DNA from: Limnohabitans sp. Rim8
GTDB taxonomy: Bacteria; Pseudomonadota; Gammaproteobacteria; Burkholderiales; Burkholderiaceae_C
Assembly (NCBI GenBank): GCA_945897795.1
Contig: CAMDFT010000025.1
Coordinates: 1-38,157 of the forward strand
DNA: 38,157 nt
Direction of reading: 5' to 3'
Positions 26,772 through 34,724 of this stretch are shown here, in pieces. The notes beneath the pieces are model-generated. The model was not told the origin of the DNA and made no database searches. It saw only the letters and a program-made list of their open reading frames with translations. The first letter of the stretch is position 1, and each line of letters starts with the position of its first letter. A program made the position numbers and the translations under genes.

Positions 26772-27086
26772 ATGCCCCAAGTGCACTGGATCATGCGCAA
26801 CGGCGATCGCGTGAGCGACGACGTGAACGATGGCACCAACCTGATGGACGCCGCGCAGATGAACGGCATCCCTGGCGTGGCGGGCGAGTGCGGTGGCTGC
26901 CTGTCATGCGCCACCTGCCACGTCTATGTGGATGAAGCCTGGCTGGCCTCCTGTCCGCCAATGGCCGACGTGGAAAACGCCATGCTCGGCATCGTCATAG
27001 CGCCCCGCCAAAGCGGCAGCCGCCTGAGCTGCCAGCTGATCGCATCCAGTGCGCTGGATGGCATCGTGTTGCATGTGCCGGATTGA
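26772..27086 (+). CDS. [2Fe-2S] ferredoxin, adrenodoxin/putidaredoxin type
   Basis: A 104-residue ferredoxin. The cluster ligands follow the adrenodoxin spacing: Cys-x5-Cys-x2-Cys in ECGGCLSCATCHVYV, with the fourth Cys in RLSCQLIA. An additional Cys sits between the first two ligands (GGCLS), and another in ASCPPM. Negative residues around VDEAW and MADVENAM would form the usual docking face for P450 and reductase. It should pass electrons to the P450 of this operon. No ferredoxin reductase gene is seen in the window, so a reductase from elsewhere must serve. It is separated from the ligase gene by 18 bp and from the aldehyde dehydrogenase by 42 bp. Confidence 0.93.
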   Translation: MPQVHWIMRNGDRVSDDVNDGTNLMDAAQMNGIPGVAGECGGCLSCATCHVYVDEAWLASCPPMADVENAMLGIVIAPRQSGSRLSCQLIASSALDGIVLHVPD

Positions 27087-27128
27087 ATTTTGATAAACCC
27101 CTGATGCCTTGAACGCTTGCAGAAAAAA

Positions 27129-28613
27129 ATGAAACAAGAACACATCGACGCGCTGCGTCACCAAATCATTCCTGATCAGGGCTTGTTGATCGACGGCCAG
27201 TGGGCGGCTGCGGCATCGGGGCAGACGATGCCGGTGGTCTCGCCCATCGACGGGCAGACCCTGTGCGCCCTGGCCGCCGCTGGGGCTCAGGATGTCGACC
27301 ACGCTGTGCAGGCGGCGCGACGCACTTTTGAACAGGGCGTGTGGTCGCGCATGGCGCCAGCCGAGCGCAAGAAGGTGTTGCACCGCATTGCCGACCGCAT
27401 CGAGGCCCACCACGCCGAGCTGGCGGTGCTGGGCGTGCGCGATAACGGCACCGAAATTGCCATGGCCTGGAAGGCCGAGCCGGGCAGCGCGGCCGGCACC
27501 TTCCGCTACTACGCCGAGTGTGTGGACAAGATCAACGGCGAGATCGCCCCCACGCCCGAGGGCACCTTGGGGCTGATCCACAAAGAAGCGGTCGGCGTGG
27601 TTGCGGCCATCGTGCCGTGGAACTTTCCACTCATGATCGGTGCCTGGAAGATCGCGCCCGCGCTGGCAGCAGGCAACTCGGTCGTGCTCAAACCTTCCGA
27701 AGACGCGTCACTGTCTTTGCTGCGCCTGGCGCAGCTGTGTCTGGACGCGGGCTTGCCCCCGGGCGTGCTCAACGTGGTCACCGGCACAGGCGCAGAGGCG
27801 GGTGAGGCGCTGGCGCGGCACATGGACGTGGACATCCTGACTTTCACGGGCTCCGGCCCGGTGGGGCGTCTGTTGCTCAAGGCCTCGGCCGATTCCAATC
27901 TCAAGCGGGTTTACCTGGAGCTGGGCGGTAAGTCCCCCAACATTGTTTTTGACGATGCAGTCGATCTGGCGCAGGCCGCCAAGGTGTCGGCCATGGGCAT
28001 CTTTCGCAACAGTGGGCAAGTGTGTGTGGCGGGCTCGCGCCTTTTGGTGCATCGCTCGGTGTATGACGAGTTTGTGGAACGCCTGCAAAAGATCGCCGCC
28101 AATTTGCTCGTGGGTGACCCGCTGGATGTGACGACCGACATCGGCGCGGTCAGCAGCGCACGCCAGTTGGCCCGCAACCAGAGCATGCTGGCGCGTGCAC
28201 TGGAGCAGGGCGCGCGTCTGCGCACCGGCGGTCAGGTGATCGCGCCCGTGCCCGGTGGCCAGTACATGAGCCCCGCCGTGCTCGATGGCGTTCAGCCCGA
28301 GATGGACATTGCCCGGCAGGAAGTTTTTGGACCGGTGCTGGCCGTCATGCCGTTTGACGATGAGGCCCATGCGGTGCGTCTGGCCAATGGCACCGAATAT
28401 GGGCTGGCCGCAGGGGTGTGGACCGGCAGTCTGTCCCGTGCCCACCGCATGGTGCGCGCCATCAAGGCCGGGCTGGTGCATGTCAACACCTATGGCGGCC
28501 CGGACATCACCGTGCCGCTGGGCGGCGTGCGGCAGTCGGGCAATGGGCACGACAAGTCGATGCACGCCATGGACAAATACCTTGACCTGAAAACGGCCTG
28601 GATTCAGCTTTGA
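27129..28613 (+). CDS. NAD(P)-dependent aldehyde dehydrogenase (PuuC-like)
   Basis: A 494-residue aldehyde dehydrogenase. The oxyanion/cofactor block VPWNFPL, the general base in LELGGKSPNIVF (Glu264) and the nucleophile in NSGQVCVAGSR (Cys299) are all present, with the C-terminal PLGGVRQSGNGHDKS motif of the gamma-aminobutyraldehyde/betaine-aldehyde group. It probably oxidises an amino aldehyde or its gamma-glutamyl derivative to the acid. PuuC of putrescine catabolism is the closest role I can name. The ATG at 27129 is used; a TTG four codons upstream is possible. Only a weak ribosome-binding site is visible. It lies 42 bp after the ferredoxin and 19 bp before the aminotransferase. Confidence 0.92.
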   Translation: MKQEHIDALRHQIIPDQGLLIDGQWAAAASGQTMPVVSPIDGQTLCALAAAGAQDVDHAVQAARRTFEQGVWSRMAPAERKKVLHRIADRIEAHHAELAVLGVRDNGTEIAMAWKAEPGSAAGTFRYYAECVDKINGEIAPTPEGTLGLIHKEAVGVVAAIVPWNFPLMIGAWKIAPALAAGNSVVLKPSEDASLSLLRLAQLCLDAGLPPGVLNVVTGTGAEAGEALARHMDVDILTFTGSGPVGRLLLKASADSNLKRVYLELGGKSPNIVFDDAVDLAQAAKVSAMGIFRNSGQVCVAGSRLLVHRSVYDEFVERLQKIAANLLVGDPLDVTTDIGAVSSARQLARNQSMLARALEQGARLRTGGQVIAPVPGGQYMSPAVLDGVQPEMDIARQEVFGPVLAVMPFDDEAHAVRLANGTEYGLAAGVWTGSLSRAHRMVRAIKAGLVHVNTYGGPDITVPLGGVRQSGNGHDKSMHAMDKYLDLKTAWIQL

Positions 28614-28632
28614 AAATCACACAAGGAAAACG

Positions 28633-29997
28633 ATGAACACCGACCAACTCAAGGCCGACAACGCCCAATACCTGTGGCACCCCATGGCCCATCCGGGGGC
28701 GATGAAAAAATCAACGCCCGACATCATTGCCAAGGGCGAGGGCTGCTGGATCTGGGACGTGGACGGCCACAAGATGCTGGACGGCGTGGGGGGCCTGTGG
28801 GCCTGCAACCTGGGCCACAGCAACAAGCCGGTACGCGACGCCATCGTGGCGCAGATGGACGAGCTGCCCTTTTACAACGTGTTTCGCGGCACCACCCATG
28901 TGCGGGCGATCGAGTTGTCCAAACGCCTGGTGCAGACGATGGAGCCTGAGGGCGTGGCCACGGTGATGTTTTCCACCGGCGGCTCGGACGCGGTGGAGGG
29001 TGCGCTCAAAGTGGCGCGCCAGTACTGGAAGCTCAAGGGCCAGGCAGACCGCTTCAAGTTCATCAGCCTGCGCCAGGGCTACCACGGCGTGCACTTTGGC
29101 GGCATGAGCGTGAACGGCAACACCAATTTCCGCCGTGCTTACGAGCCACTGCTGCCCGGCTGCTTTCACGTCGACACGCCTTGGGCGTACCACAACCCCT
29201 ACACCGATGACCCGATCCGCTTGGGCGAAATTTGTGCCGAAATGCTCGAGCGCGAAATTGTGTTCCAAGGGCCGGACACGGTGGCGGCTTTTATTGCCGA
29301 GCCGGTGCAGGGCGCGGGTGGCGTGATCGTGCCGCCGCCCAACTACTGGCCGCTGGTACGCCAGATTTGCGACAAGTACGGTGTGCTCTTGATTGCCGAC
29401 GAGGTGGTGACCGGCTTTGGCCGCAGCGGCGAAATGTTTGGCACGCGCCTGTGGGGTGTGAATGCCGACATGTGGTGCTTGGCCAAAGGCATCTCCTCGG
29501 GGTACATCCCGCTGGGGGCCACCGCCATCAACCACCGCATCGCCGACGTGTTTGACGCCGACACCACAGGCACCGCTTCGGTCTCGCATGGCTACACCTA
29601 CAGTGCCCACCCGATCGCGGCTGCAGCGGCGCTGGCCACGCTCGACCAGATCGAGGCGTTGGACATTCCGGGCAACGCCGCCCGTGTGGGTGCACACCTG
29701 CAGAGCCGATTGGGCAAGCTGGTCGATACCTGCAGCTTTGTGGGCGATGTGCGCGGCGTGGGCCTGATGCTGGGCATCGAGATGGTGAGCGACAAAGCCA
29801 AGCGAACCCCGATGACCCGCAGCAGCGACGACCCGGCGCGGGTCGCCAAGGCGGCTTACAAGGCGGGTTTGATGGTGCGCATTTCGGGCCCCAACATGAT
29901 CCTGTCACCACCGCTGATCATCACCCTTGAGGAGGTCGACTTCATGTGCGATGTGCTCGAAGCCGCATTTGCCGCCGTGCAGGAGGGCCGCGCATGA
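28633..29997 (+). CDS. Class III aminotransferase (omega-amino acid type)
   Basis: A 454-residue PLP-dependent transaminase of class III. It has the cofactor region STGGSDAVEGALK, the PLP-binding DEVVTGFGRSG, and the Schiff-base lysine in CLAKGISSGY (Lys285). An N-terminal LWHPMAHP block and the length are typical of omega-amino-acid:pyruvate and beta-alanine:pyruvate transaminases. It would move an amino group from an omega-amino acid to pyruvate or 2-oxoglutarate and release a semialdehyde, in the PuuE position of the route. AAGGA lies just before the ATG, and its stop overlaps the next gene (ATGA). Beta-alanine is attractive as substrate because a malonyl-CoA synthetase is downstream, but that is inference. 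Confidence 0.91.
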   Translation: MNTDQLKADNAQYLWHPMAHPGAMKKSTPDIIAKGEGCWIWDVDGHKMLDGVGGLWACNLGHSNKPVRDAIVAQMDELPFYNVFRGTTHVRAIELSKRLVQTMEPEGVATVMFSTGGSDAVEGALKVARQYWKLKGQADRFKFISLRQGYHGVHFGGMSVNGNTNFRRAYEPLLPGCFHVDTPWAYHNPYTDDPIRLGEICAEMLEREIVFQGPDTVAAFIAEPVQGAGGVIVPPPNYWPLVRQICDKYGVLLIADEVVTGFGRSGEMFGTRLWGVNADMWCLAKGISSGYIPLGATAINHRIADVFDADTTGTASVSHGYTYSAHPIAAAAALATLDQIEALDIPGNAARVGAHLQSRLGKLVDTCSFVGDVRGVGLMLGIEMVSDKAKRTPMTRSSDDPARVAKAAYKAGLMVRISGPNMILSPPLIITLEEVDFMCDVLEAAFAAVQEGRA

Positions 29998-31253
29998 AGA
30001 GCCCCGTCATCTTGATCGTCGGCACGGTGGACACCAAGAGCGACGAGATCGGCTTCATGCGCGAGCAGGTGCAGGCCGCTGGCGGGCAGGCACTCATCAT
30101 GGACGTGGGCGTGCTGGCCAAGGGCCAGGTGGTCCCGGACTTCGCCAACACCGAGGTCGCGCAGGCGGCAGGCGTGACACTTCAGCAAGTCATGGACAGC
30201 GGTGACGAAAACAGCGCCATGGCCCTGATGGCGCAAGGCGCATCGGCCCTGGCGGTCCAACTGCAGCGCGAGGGCCGCATGGACGGGCTGCTGGTGCTGG
30301 GCGGCACCATGGGCACCGACTTGGCGCTCGATGTGGCCAGCAGTTTGCCGTTGGGCGTGCCCAAGGTGGTGTTGTCCACCGTGGCGTTTTCGCCCTTGTT
30401 GCCGCCCGAGCGCATGCCGCCCGATTTGATGATGGTGCTGTGGGCCGGGGGCTTATATGGCCTCAACAGCCTGTGCCAGTCGGCCTTGGCGCAAGCCGCA
30501 GGGGCAGTGGTGGGGGCTTGTCTTGTGGCGCGAGCGCCGCGTTTTGCGCGGCCCGTCGTGGGCATGACCTCGCTCGGCTCGAGCTGTCTGAAATACATGG
30601 TGCAACTCAAGCCCGAGCTGGACCAGCGCGGGTTTGACCTGGCCGTGTTCCACACCACGGGCATGGGCGGCAGGGCATTTGAATCGCTGGCCGCGCAAGG
30701 CCAGTTCGCCTGTGTGATGGACTTCAGCTTGCAAGAGATGGTCAACCAGATGGGCGGCTCGGTCGTGAGCGCCGGGCCTGACCGCCTGATGGGCGCGTGC
30801 CTGAAAGGCGTGCCGATGATCGTGGCCCCGGGTGCCACCGACTTGGTGGATTACCCGGCCTGGGGGCAGATGCCCGAGCGCTTTGCAGGCCGTCCCTCGC
30901 ACGACCACAACCGCCTGATCGCTTCGGTGGGCATCGACGCCGATATGCGCCGTGAATTCGCCCGCGAGCTGGCCAGTCGCCTGCGTCAGGCGCAAGGCCC
31001 GGTGCACTTGGTGCTGCCTTTGCAAGGCATTCAAGAGTGGGACCGGGTCGGTGCGCCGCTGCACGATGCTGAAGGCCTGGCCGCGATGATGGACGAAATG
31101 GCGCAATGCGACTGGGGCACAGCCGAAGTCTCGCGCATCGACGCGCACATCAACGATGCGGCGTTTGTGCAGCAGGTACTGAAAGTGTTTGACGATTGGC
31201 TGGCCCGTGGGCTGGTGGTGCCTGCTGTGGGCCAGAAAGCCGCCCATGTCTGA
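29994..31253 (+). CDS. Tm-1-like ATP-binding domain protein (UPF0261)
   Basis: A 419-residue protein of the UPF0261 family, whose N-terminal domain is related to the plant virus-resistance protein Tm-1. The N-terminus reads VILIVGTVDTKSDEIGFM. Further family blocks are LVLGGTMGTDLALDVA, VVLSTVAF, TSLGSSCLKYM, FHTTGMGGRAFE and VAPGATDLVDYPAWG. Bacterial members are often encoded next to a TIM-barrel PEP-hydrolase-like protein; that partner is missing here. The biochemical role is not established. A strong GGAGG site precedes the ATG at 29994, which overlaps the aminotransferase stop by 4 bp, so it is firmly in the operon. Its end overlaps the HAD gene by 8 bp. Confidence 0.85.
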   Translation: MKSPVILIVGTVDTKSDEIGFMREQVQAAGGQALIMDVGVLAKGQVVPDFANTEVAQAAGVTLQQVMDSGDENSAMALMAQGASALAVQLQREGRMDGLLVLGGTMGTDLALDVASSLPLGVPKVVLSTVAFSPLLPPERMPPDLMMVLWAGGLYGLNSLCQSALAQAAGAVVGACLVARAPRFARPVVGMTSLGSSCLKYMVQLKPELDQRGFDLAVFHTTGMGGRAFESLAAQGQFACVMDFSLQEMVNQMGGSVVSAGPDRLMGACLKGVPMIVAPGATDLVDYPAWGQMPERFAGRPSHDHNRLIASVGIDADMRREFARELASRLRQAQGPVHLVLPLQGIQEWDRVGAPLHDAEGLAAMMDEMAQCDWGTAEVSRIDAHINDAAFVQQVLKVFDDWLARGLVVPAVGQKAAHV

Positions 31254-31914
31254 TGCCGTGAAACCCGAAGACAAGGCCTTGATTCTGGACTTTGGTGGCG
31301 TGATCAGCCGCACCCTGTTTGAAACCCACGCCCTGAGCGAAGCGGCTTTGGGCCTGGCTGCCGGCACGCTCACCTGGCAAGGCCCGTTTGCGCCCGAGAC
31401 CGATGCCCTGTGGCAAGCCATGCAGGCCGATCAGATCAGTGAGCGCGATTACTGGATGCAACGCACCCGCGAGGTTGGGCGTTTGTTGGGCGAAGACTGG
31501 ACCGAGATGCAAACCTTTGTGCAGCGTGCCCGAGGAGCCGATGTGGCGGCTGTGATCCGTCCTGAGGCGGTGGCGGCCATCCAGCAGGCCAAGGCGTTGG
31601 GTTACAAGCTGGGCATTTTGTCCAATGAGTTGGACCTGTTTTACGGCGCGGATTTTCGCGATCGTTTGCCCTTGCTAAAGCAGTTTGATGTGATCGTGGA
31701 TGCCACCTACACCCAGATCCTCAAACCCGATCCTCGCGCTTACCAGGCTTGTGTGCGGGCCTTGGGGGTGCGGGCCGAGCATGCGGTGTTTGTGGACGAC
31801 CAGCTGCGCAACGTGGCGGGTGCGCAGCGCTTTGGCCTGCCAGTGGTGCATCTGGATGTTTGCCAACCCGGTGGCGGTTTTGCCAAAGCCCTGCAAATGC
31901 TGGCGGCGCTCTGA
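31246..31914 (+). CDS. HAD-superfamily hydrolase (subfamily IA)
   Basis: A 222-residue haloacid-dehalogenase-like hydrolase. Motif I is LDFGGVISR, with the nucleophilic Asp but Gly in place of the second Asp; motif II is in LGILSNELD, motif III is KPDPRAYQ and motif IV is VFVDDQLRNV. The DxGG variant is shared with YihX-like and epoxide-hydrolase-N-terminal-like members, so phosphatase or dehalogenase activity are both open. A helical cap is present between motifs I and II. It starts 8 bp inside the end of the Tm-1-like gene and is the last of the tightly packed operon; 109 bp follow before the binding-protein gene. Confidence 0.85.
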   Translation: MSDAVKPEDKALILDFGGVISRTLFETHALSEAALGLAAGTLTWQGPFAPETDALWQAMQADQISERDYWMQRTREVGRLLGEDWTEMQTFVQRARGADVAAVIRPEAVAAIQQAKALGYKLGILSNELDLFYGADFRDRLPLLKQFDVIVDATYTQILKPDPRAYQACVRALGVRAEHAVFVDDQLRNVAGAQRFGLPVVHLDVCQPGGGFAKALQMLAAL

Positions 31915-32023
31915 TGCCGTGTCGAGGGGGTGGGGGGCTGCGGGGGTCTGTGACACCCCGGTGCAGGGCTGAGTTTGCAAAAACTTTATGATGCTGTTTC
32001 TGAACAAAACCAGGAGACACGAC

Positions 32024-33019
32024 ATGAACCACTTGAACCTATGGGGCCAACGCCGCGATTTTTTGAAGGCCATGGCCGCCGTGACGGGCTCGCTGCCCCT
32101 GTGGGCCCAAGCCCAAAGCAGCTGGCCTTCCAAACCGGTGAACCTGATCGTGCCTTTCCCGGCAGGCGGGGGCACCGATGCGTTTGCCCGGCCCATGTCG
32201 GCCCAGTTTGCCAAGCTGACGGGCAAACAACTCATCATTGACAACCGGGGCGGTGCCGGTGGCACGCTGGGCGCAGGCATTGCGGCCAAGGCAGCGCCGG
32301 ATGGCTACAACCTGTTCATGGGGGCGGTTCACCACACCATTGCGCCCAGCATGTACCCCCGTCTCGACTATGACCTGGAACGCGACTTGGTGCCCTTGAT
32401 CCAGGTGGCCAGCGTGCCCCAGGTGCTGGTGGTCAATCCCAAAAAAGTGCAGGCGGCCGATTTCAAGGCCTTCCTCGATTTCGTGAAAAAGAACCCCGGC
32501 CGACTGAACTATGGCTCCGCCGGGGGCGGCACTTCGCACCACTTGGCGGGCGAGTTGTTCAAGCTGCAGACCCAAACTTTCATCACGCACATTCCTTACC
32601 GGGGTGCTGGCCCGGCCCTGCAAGACCTGATTGCCGGCAACGTGGACATGATGTTCGATGGCTTGGGCTCATCGGCTGCACACATCAAGGGCGGTCGCAT
32701 CAAGGCCTTGATGGTCTCGGGGGCCAAGCGCAATGCGGCTTTTCCAGATGTGCCATGTTCTGCCGAGCTGGGGTTGCCCGATTACACCGTGTCCACCTGG
32801 TATGGCGTATGGGCCCCCAAGGGCACGCCCGCCGATGCACAGGCCAAGGCCATCGAAGAGCTGCGCCGCTCTTGCCAGACCGACGAGGCCAAGGCCGTGT
32901 GGGCCAACCAAGGGGCTGATTTTCCCAACCTCACGGGCGGGCAGTTTGATGCCTTCATCAAAAAAGAGCTGACCAAATGGGCTCAGGTGGTCAAAGCCTC
33001 AGGGGCCAAACTCGACTGA
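32024..33019 (+). CDS. Bug/TctC-type tripartite tricarboxylate transporter substrate-binding protein, Tat-exported
   Basis: A 331-residue periplasmic binding protein of the Bug family, greatly expanded in Burkholderiales. The signal peptide has a twin-arginine motif (QRRDFLKAM, residues 9-17) and cleavage near AQA, so export is by Tat. The mature part opens with WPSKPVNLIVPFPAGGGTDAFAR, followed by GAGGTLGAGIAAKAAPDG and HIPYRGAGPALQDLIAG, all Bug hallmarks. Bug proteins bind carboxylates, amino acids or small aromatics. No TctA/TctB membrane genes are nearby. AGGAG lies 7 nt before the ATG at 32024. It lies between the operon and the malonyl-CoA synthetase, so its ligand may be a pathway acid. 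Confidence 0.92.
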   Translation: MNHLNLWGQRRDFLKAMAAVTGSLPLWAQAQSSWPSKPVNLIVPFPAGGGTDAFARPMSAQFAKLTGKQLIIDNRGGAGGTLGAGIAAKAAPDGYNLFMGAVHHTIAPSMYPRLDYDLERDLVPLIQVASVPQVLVVNPKKVQAADFKAFLDFVKKNPGRLNYGSAGGGTSHHLAGELFKLQTQTFITHIPYRGAGPALQDLIAGNVDMMFDGLGSSAAHIKGGRIKALMVSGAKRNAAFPDVPCSAELGLPDYTVSTWYGVWAPKGTPADAQAKAIEELRRSCQTDEAKAVWANQGADFPNLTGGQFDAFIKKELTKWAQVVKASGAKLD

Positions 33020-33040
33020 GTTGGCCAATCGACAGCCAGG

Positions 33041-33078
33041 GGCCCTTGCATCTGCGGTGTGACGGGCCTTATTTTTTT
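33041..33078 (+). terminator. Possible terminator between the Bug gene and the malonyl-CoA synthetase gene
   Basis: GGCCC (33041-33045) pairs with GGGCC (33064-33068), extended by two G-T pairs, around an 18-nt loop, followed after one A by seven T residues (33072-33078). The stem is short, so read-through to the ligase gene is possible. Confidence 0.4.
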
Positions 33079-33095
33079 GTTTGCACTTTGAAACC

Positions 33096-34661
33096 ATGAG
33101 CTCCAACAACTTGTTTTCTGCCCTGCGGGCTGCTTTCCCTGCCGACCTGACTGCGGTGGCGGTCGAGACCGACGAAGGCCTGCGCTACAGCTGGCAAGAC
33201 CTCGACCGCGCCACGGCCATGATGGCCAATTTGCTGCAGTCACTCGATTTACCCGAAGGCAGCCGGGTGGCGGTGCAGGTTGAAAAATCGGTCGAAGCGA
33301 TGGTGTTGTATTTGGCATGCTTGCGCGCTGGTTGCGTGTTCTTGCCGCTCAACACCGCCTACCAAAGCGCCGAGATCGAATACTTCATTGGCAACGCCGA
33401 GCCTGCCGTGGTGGTGTGCAGTCCAGCCAATTTCGGCTGGGTCAGCAAGATTGCCTTCAAGGCGGGCACGCAGCATGTCTTCACGCTGGGCGATGACCGC
33501 ACGGGCAGCTTGCTCGAGCGAGCCGCGCACCACAGCGACCTGCACACACCTGCGGCGCGCCAGGCCGATGACCTGGCCGCCATTTTGTACACCAGCGGCA
33601 CCACCGGACGCAGCAAAGGCGCGATGCTGACCCACGGCAACTTGCTGAGCAATGCCGTCACGCTCAAGGATTACTGGGGCTGGAAGGCGACCGGAGGGCC
33701 TACAGGCCAGGGGGACGTGCTCATCCATGCGCTCCCCATCTTCCATGTGCACGGCTTGTTCGTGGCCATCCATGGCGCCTTGATCAACGGCAGCAAGATG
33801 ATTTGGATGGCCAAATTCGACCCGAAACGCGTCATCGCCCGCATGCAAGAGGCCACCGTGTTCATGGGCGTGCCCACGCTGTATGTGCGTATGCTGGCCG
33901 AGCCCACCCTCGACAAGGCTGCGGTGAAAAACATGCGCCTGTTCATTGCCGGGTCCGCCCCCTTGTTGATCGAGACCTTCACCGAATGGCAGCAGCGCAC
34001 AGGCCACACCATCCTGGAGCGTTACGGCATGAGCGAGACCGCCATGCTGACCTCCAACCCCTATGCCGCCGACAAGCGGTATGCCAAGCAGTCCGAGCGA
34101 CGTGGCGGCACGGTGGGCTTTCCTTTGCCGGGCGTGTCTTTGCGGGTGTTGGGTGACGATGGGCAAGCCTTACCGGTGGGTGAGATCGGTGGCATCCAAG
34201 TCAAGGGACCCAATGTGTTCAAGGGCTATTGGCGCATGCCTGAGAAAACGGCCGAAGAGTTCACCACCGACGGCTTCTTCAAAACCGGCGATGTGGGCAA
34301 GGTCGATGAGCGCGGCTACGTGGTCATCGTCGGCCGCAGCAAGGACCTGATCATCAGCGGCGGCTACAACGTGTACCCGGCCGAGATCGAGGGCTACATC
34401 AATGAGATGACCGGCGTGGCCGAAAGCGCGGTGGTGGGTGTGGCGCACCCCGACTTTGGCGAGGTGGGCGTGGCCGTGGTCATTGCCAAGCCTGGGGCCA
34501 CTGTGCAGCCTGAGGCCATCCTGGCCGAGCTCAAGGCCAAGCTGGCCAACTTCAAGATTCCCAAGCGCTGCTTTGTGGTGGGTGAATTGCCGCGCAACAC
34601 CATGGGCAAGGTTCAAAAAAACCTGCTGCGCGAGCAACACAAAAACATGTTCTTGGCCTGA
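33096..34661 (+). CDS. Malonyl-CoA synthetase-like acyl-CoA ligase (MatB family)
   Basis: A 521-residue ANL-superfamily ligase that forms an acyl-CoA from acid, ATP and CoA. Motifs are YTSGTTGRSKGAMLTHGN (phosphate loop), YGMSETAML, FFKTGDVGKVDERGYV and GRSKDLIISGGYNVYPAEIE, and the acyl-transfer lysine lies in NTMGKVQKN. Length and overall similarity fit malonyl-CoA synthetases (MatB), which convert malonate or methylmalonate; other short-chain acids cannot be ruled out without the binding-pocket residues. The ATG at 33096 is used. If the aminotransferase makes malonate semialdehyde from a beta-amino acid, this ligase could take the resulting malonate to malonyl-CoA. No clear ribosome-binding site is seen. 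Confidence 0.85.
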   Translation: MSSNNLFSALRAAFPADLTAVAVETDEGLRYSWQDLDRATAMMANLLQSLDLPEGSRVAVQVEKSVEAMVLYLACLRAGCVFLPLNTAYQSAEIEYFIGNAEPAVVVCSPANFGWVSKIAFKAGTQHVFTLGDDRTGSLLERAAHHSDLHTPAARQADDLAAILYTSGTTGRSKGAMLTHGNLLSNAVTLKDYWGWKATGGPTGQGDVLIHALPIFHVHGLFVAIHGALINGSKMIWMAKFDPKRVIARMQEATVFMGVPTLYVRMLAEPTLDKAAVKNMRLFIAGSAPLLIETFTEWQQRTGHTILERYGMSETAMLTSNPYAADKRYAKQSERRGGTVGFPLPGVSLRVLGDDGQALPVGEIGGIQVKGPNVFKGYWRMPEKTAEEFTTDGFFKTGDVGKVDERGYVVIVGRSKDLIISGGYNVYPAEIEGYINEMTGVAESAVVGVAHPDFGEVGVAVVIAKPGATVQPEAILAELKAKLANFKIPKRCFVVGELPRNTMGKVQKNLLREQHKNMFLA

Positions 34662-34724
34662 GGGGTCTTATCCGCCCCTGGTGGGTTCAGCTCCCACAAG
34701 CGCTCCCTGCGCCCATGTGGGGCT

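Noticed and set aside
25464-26786. A 440-codon minus-strand frame opposite the glutamine-synthetase-like gene
   Set aside because: It mirrors the coding frame of a strongly recognised family and has no recognisable motif of its own.
23459-29997. Calling the operon the standard putrescine Puu pathway
   Set aside because: There is no PuuB oxidase or PuuP permease, the amidohydrolase is nearer to GMP synthase, and a P450 with ferredoxin is included.
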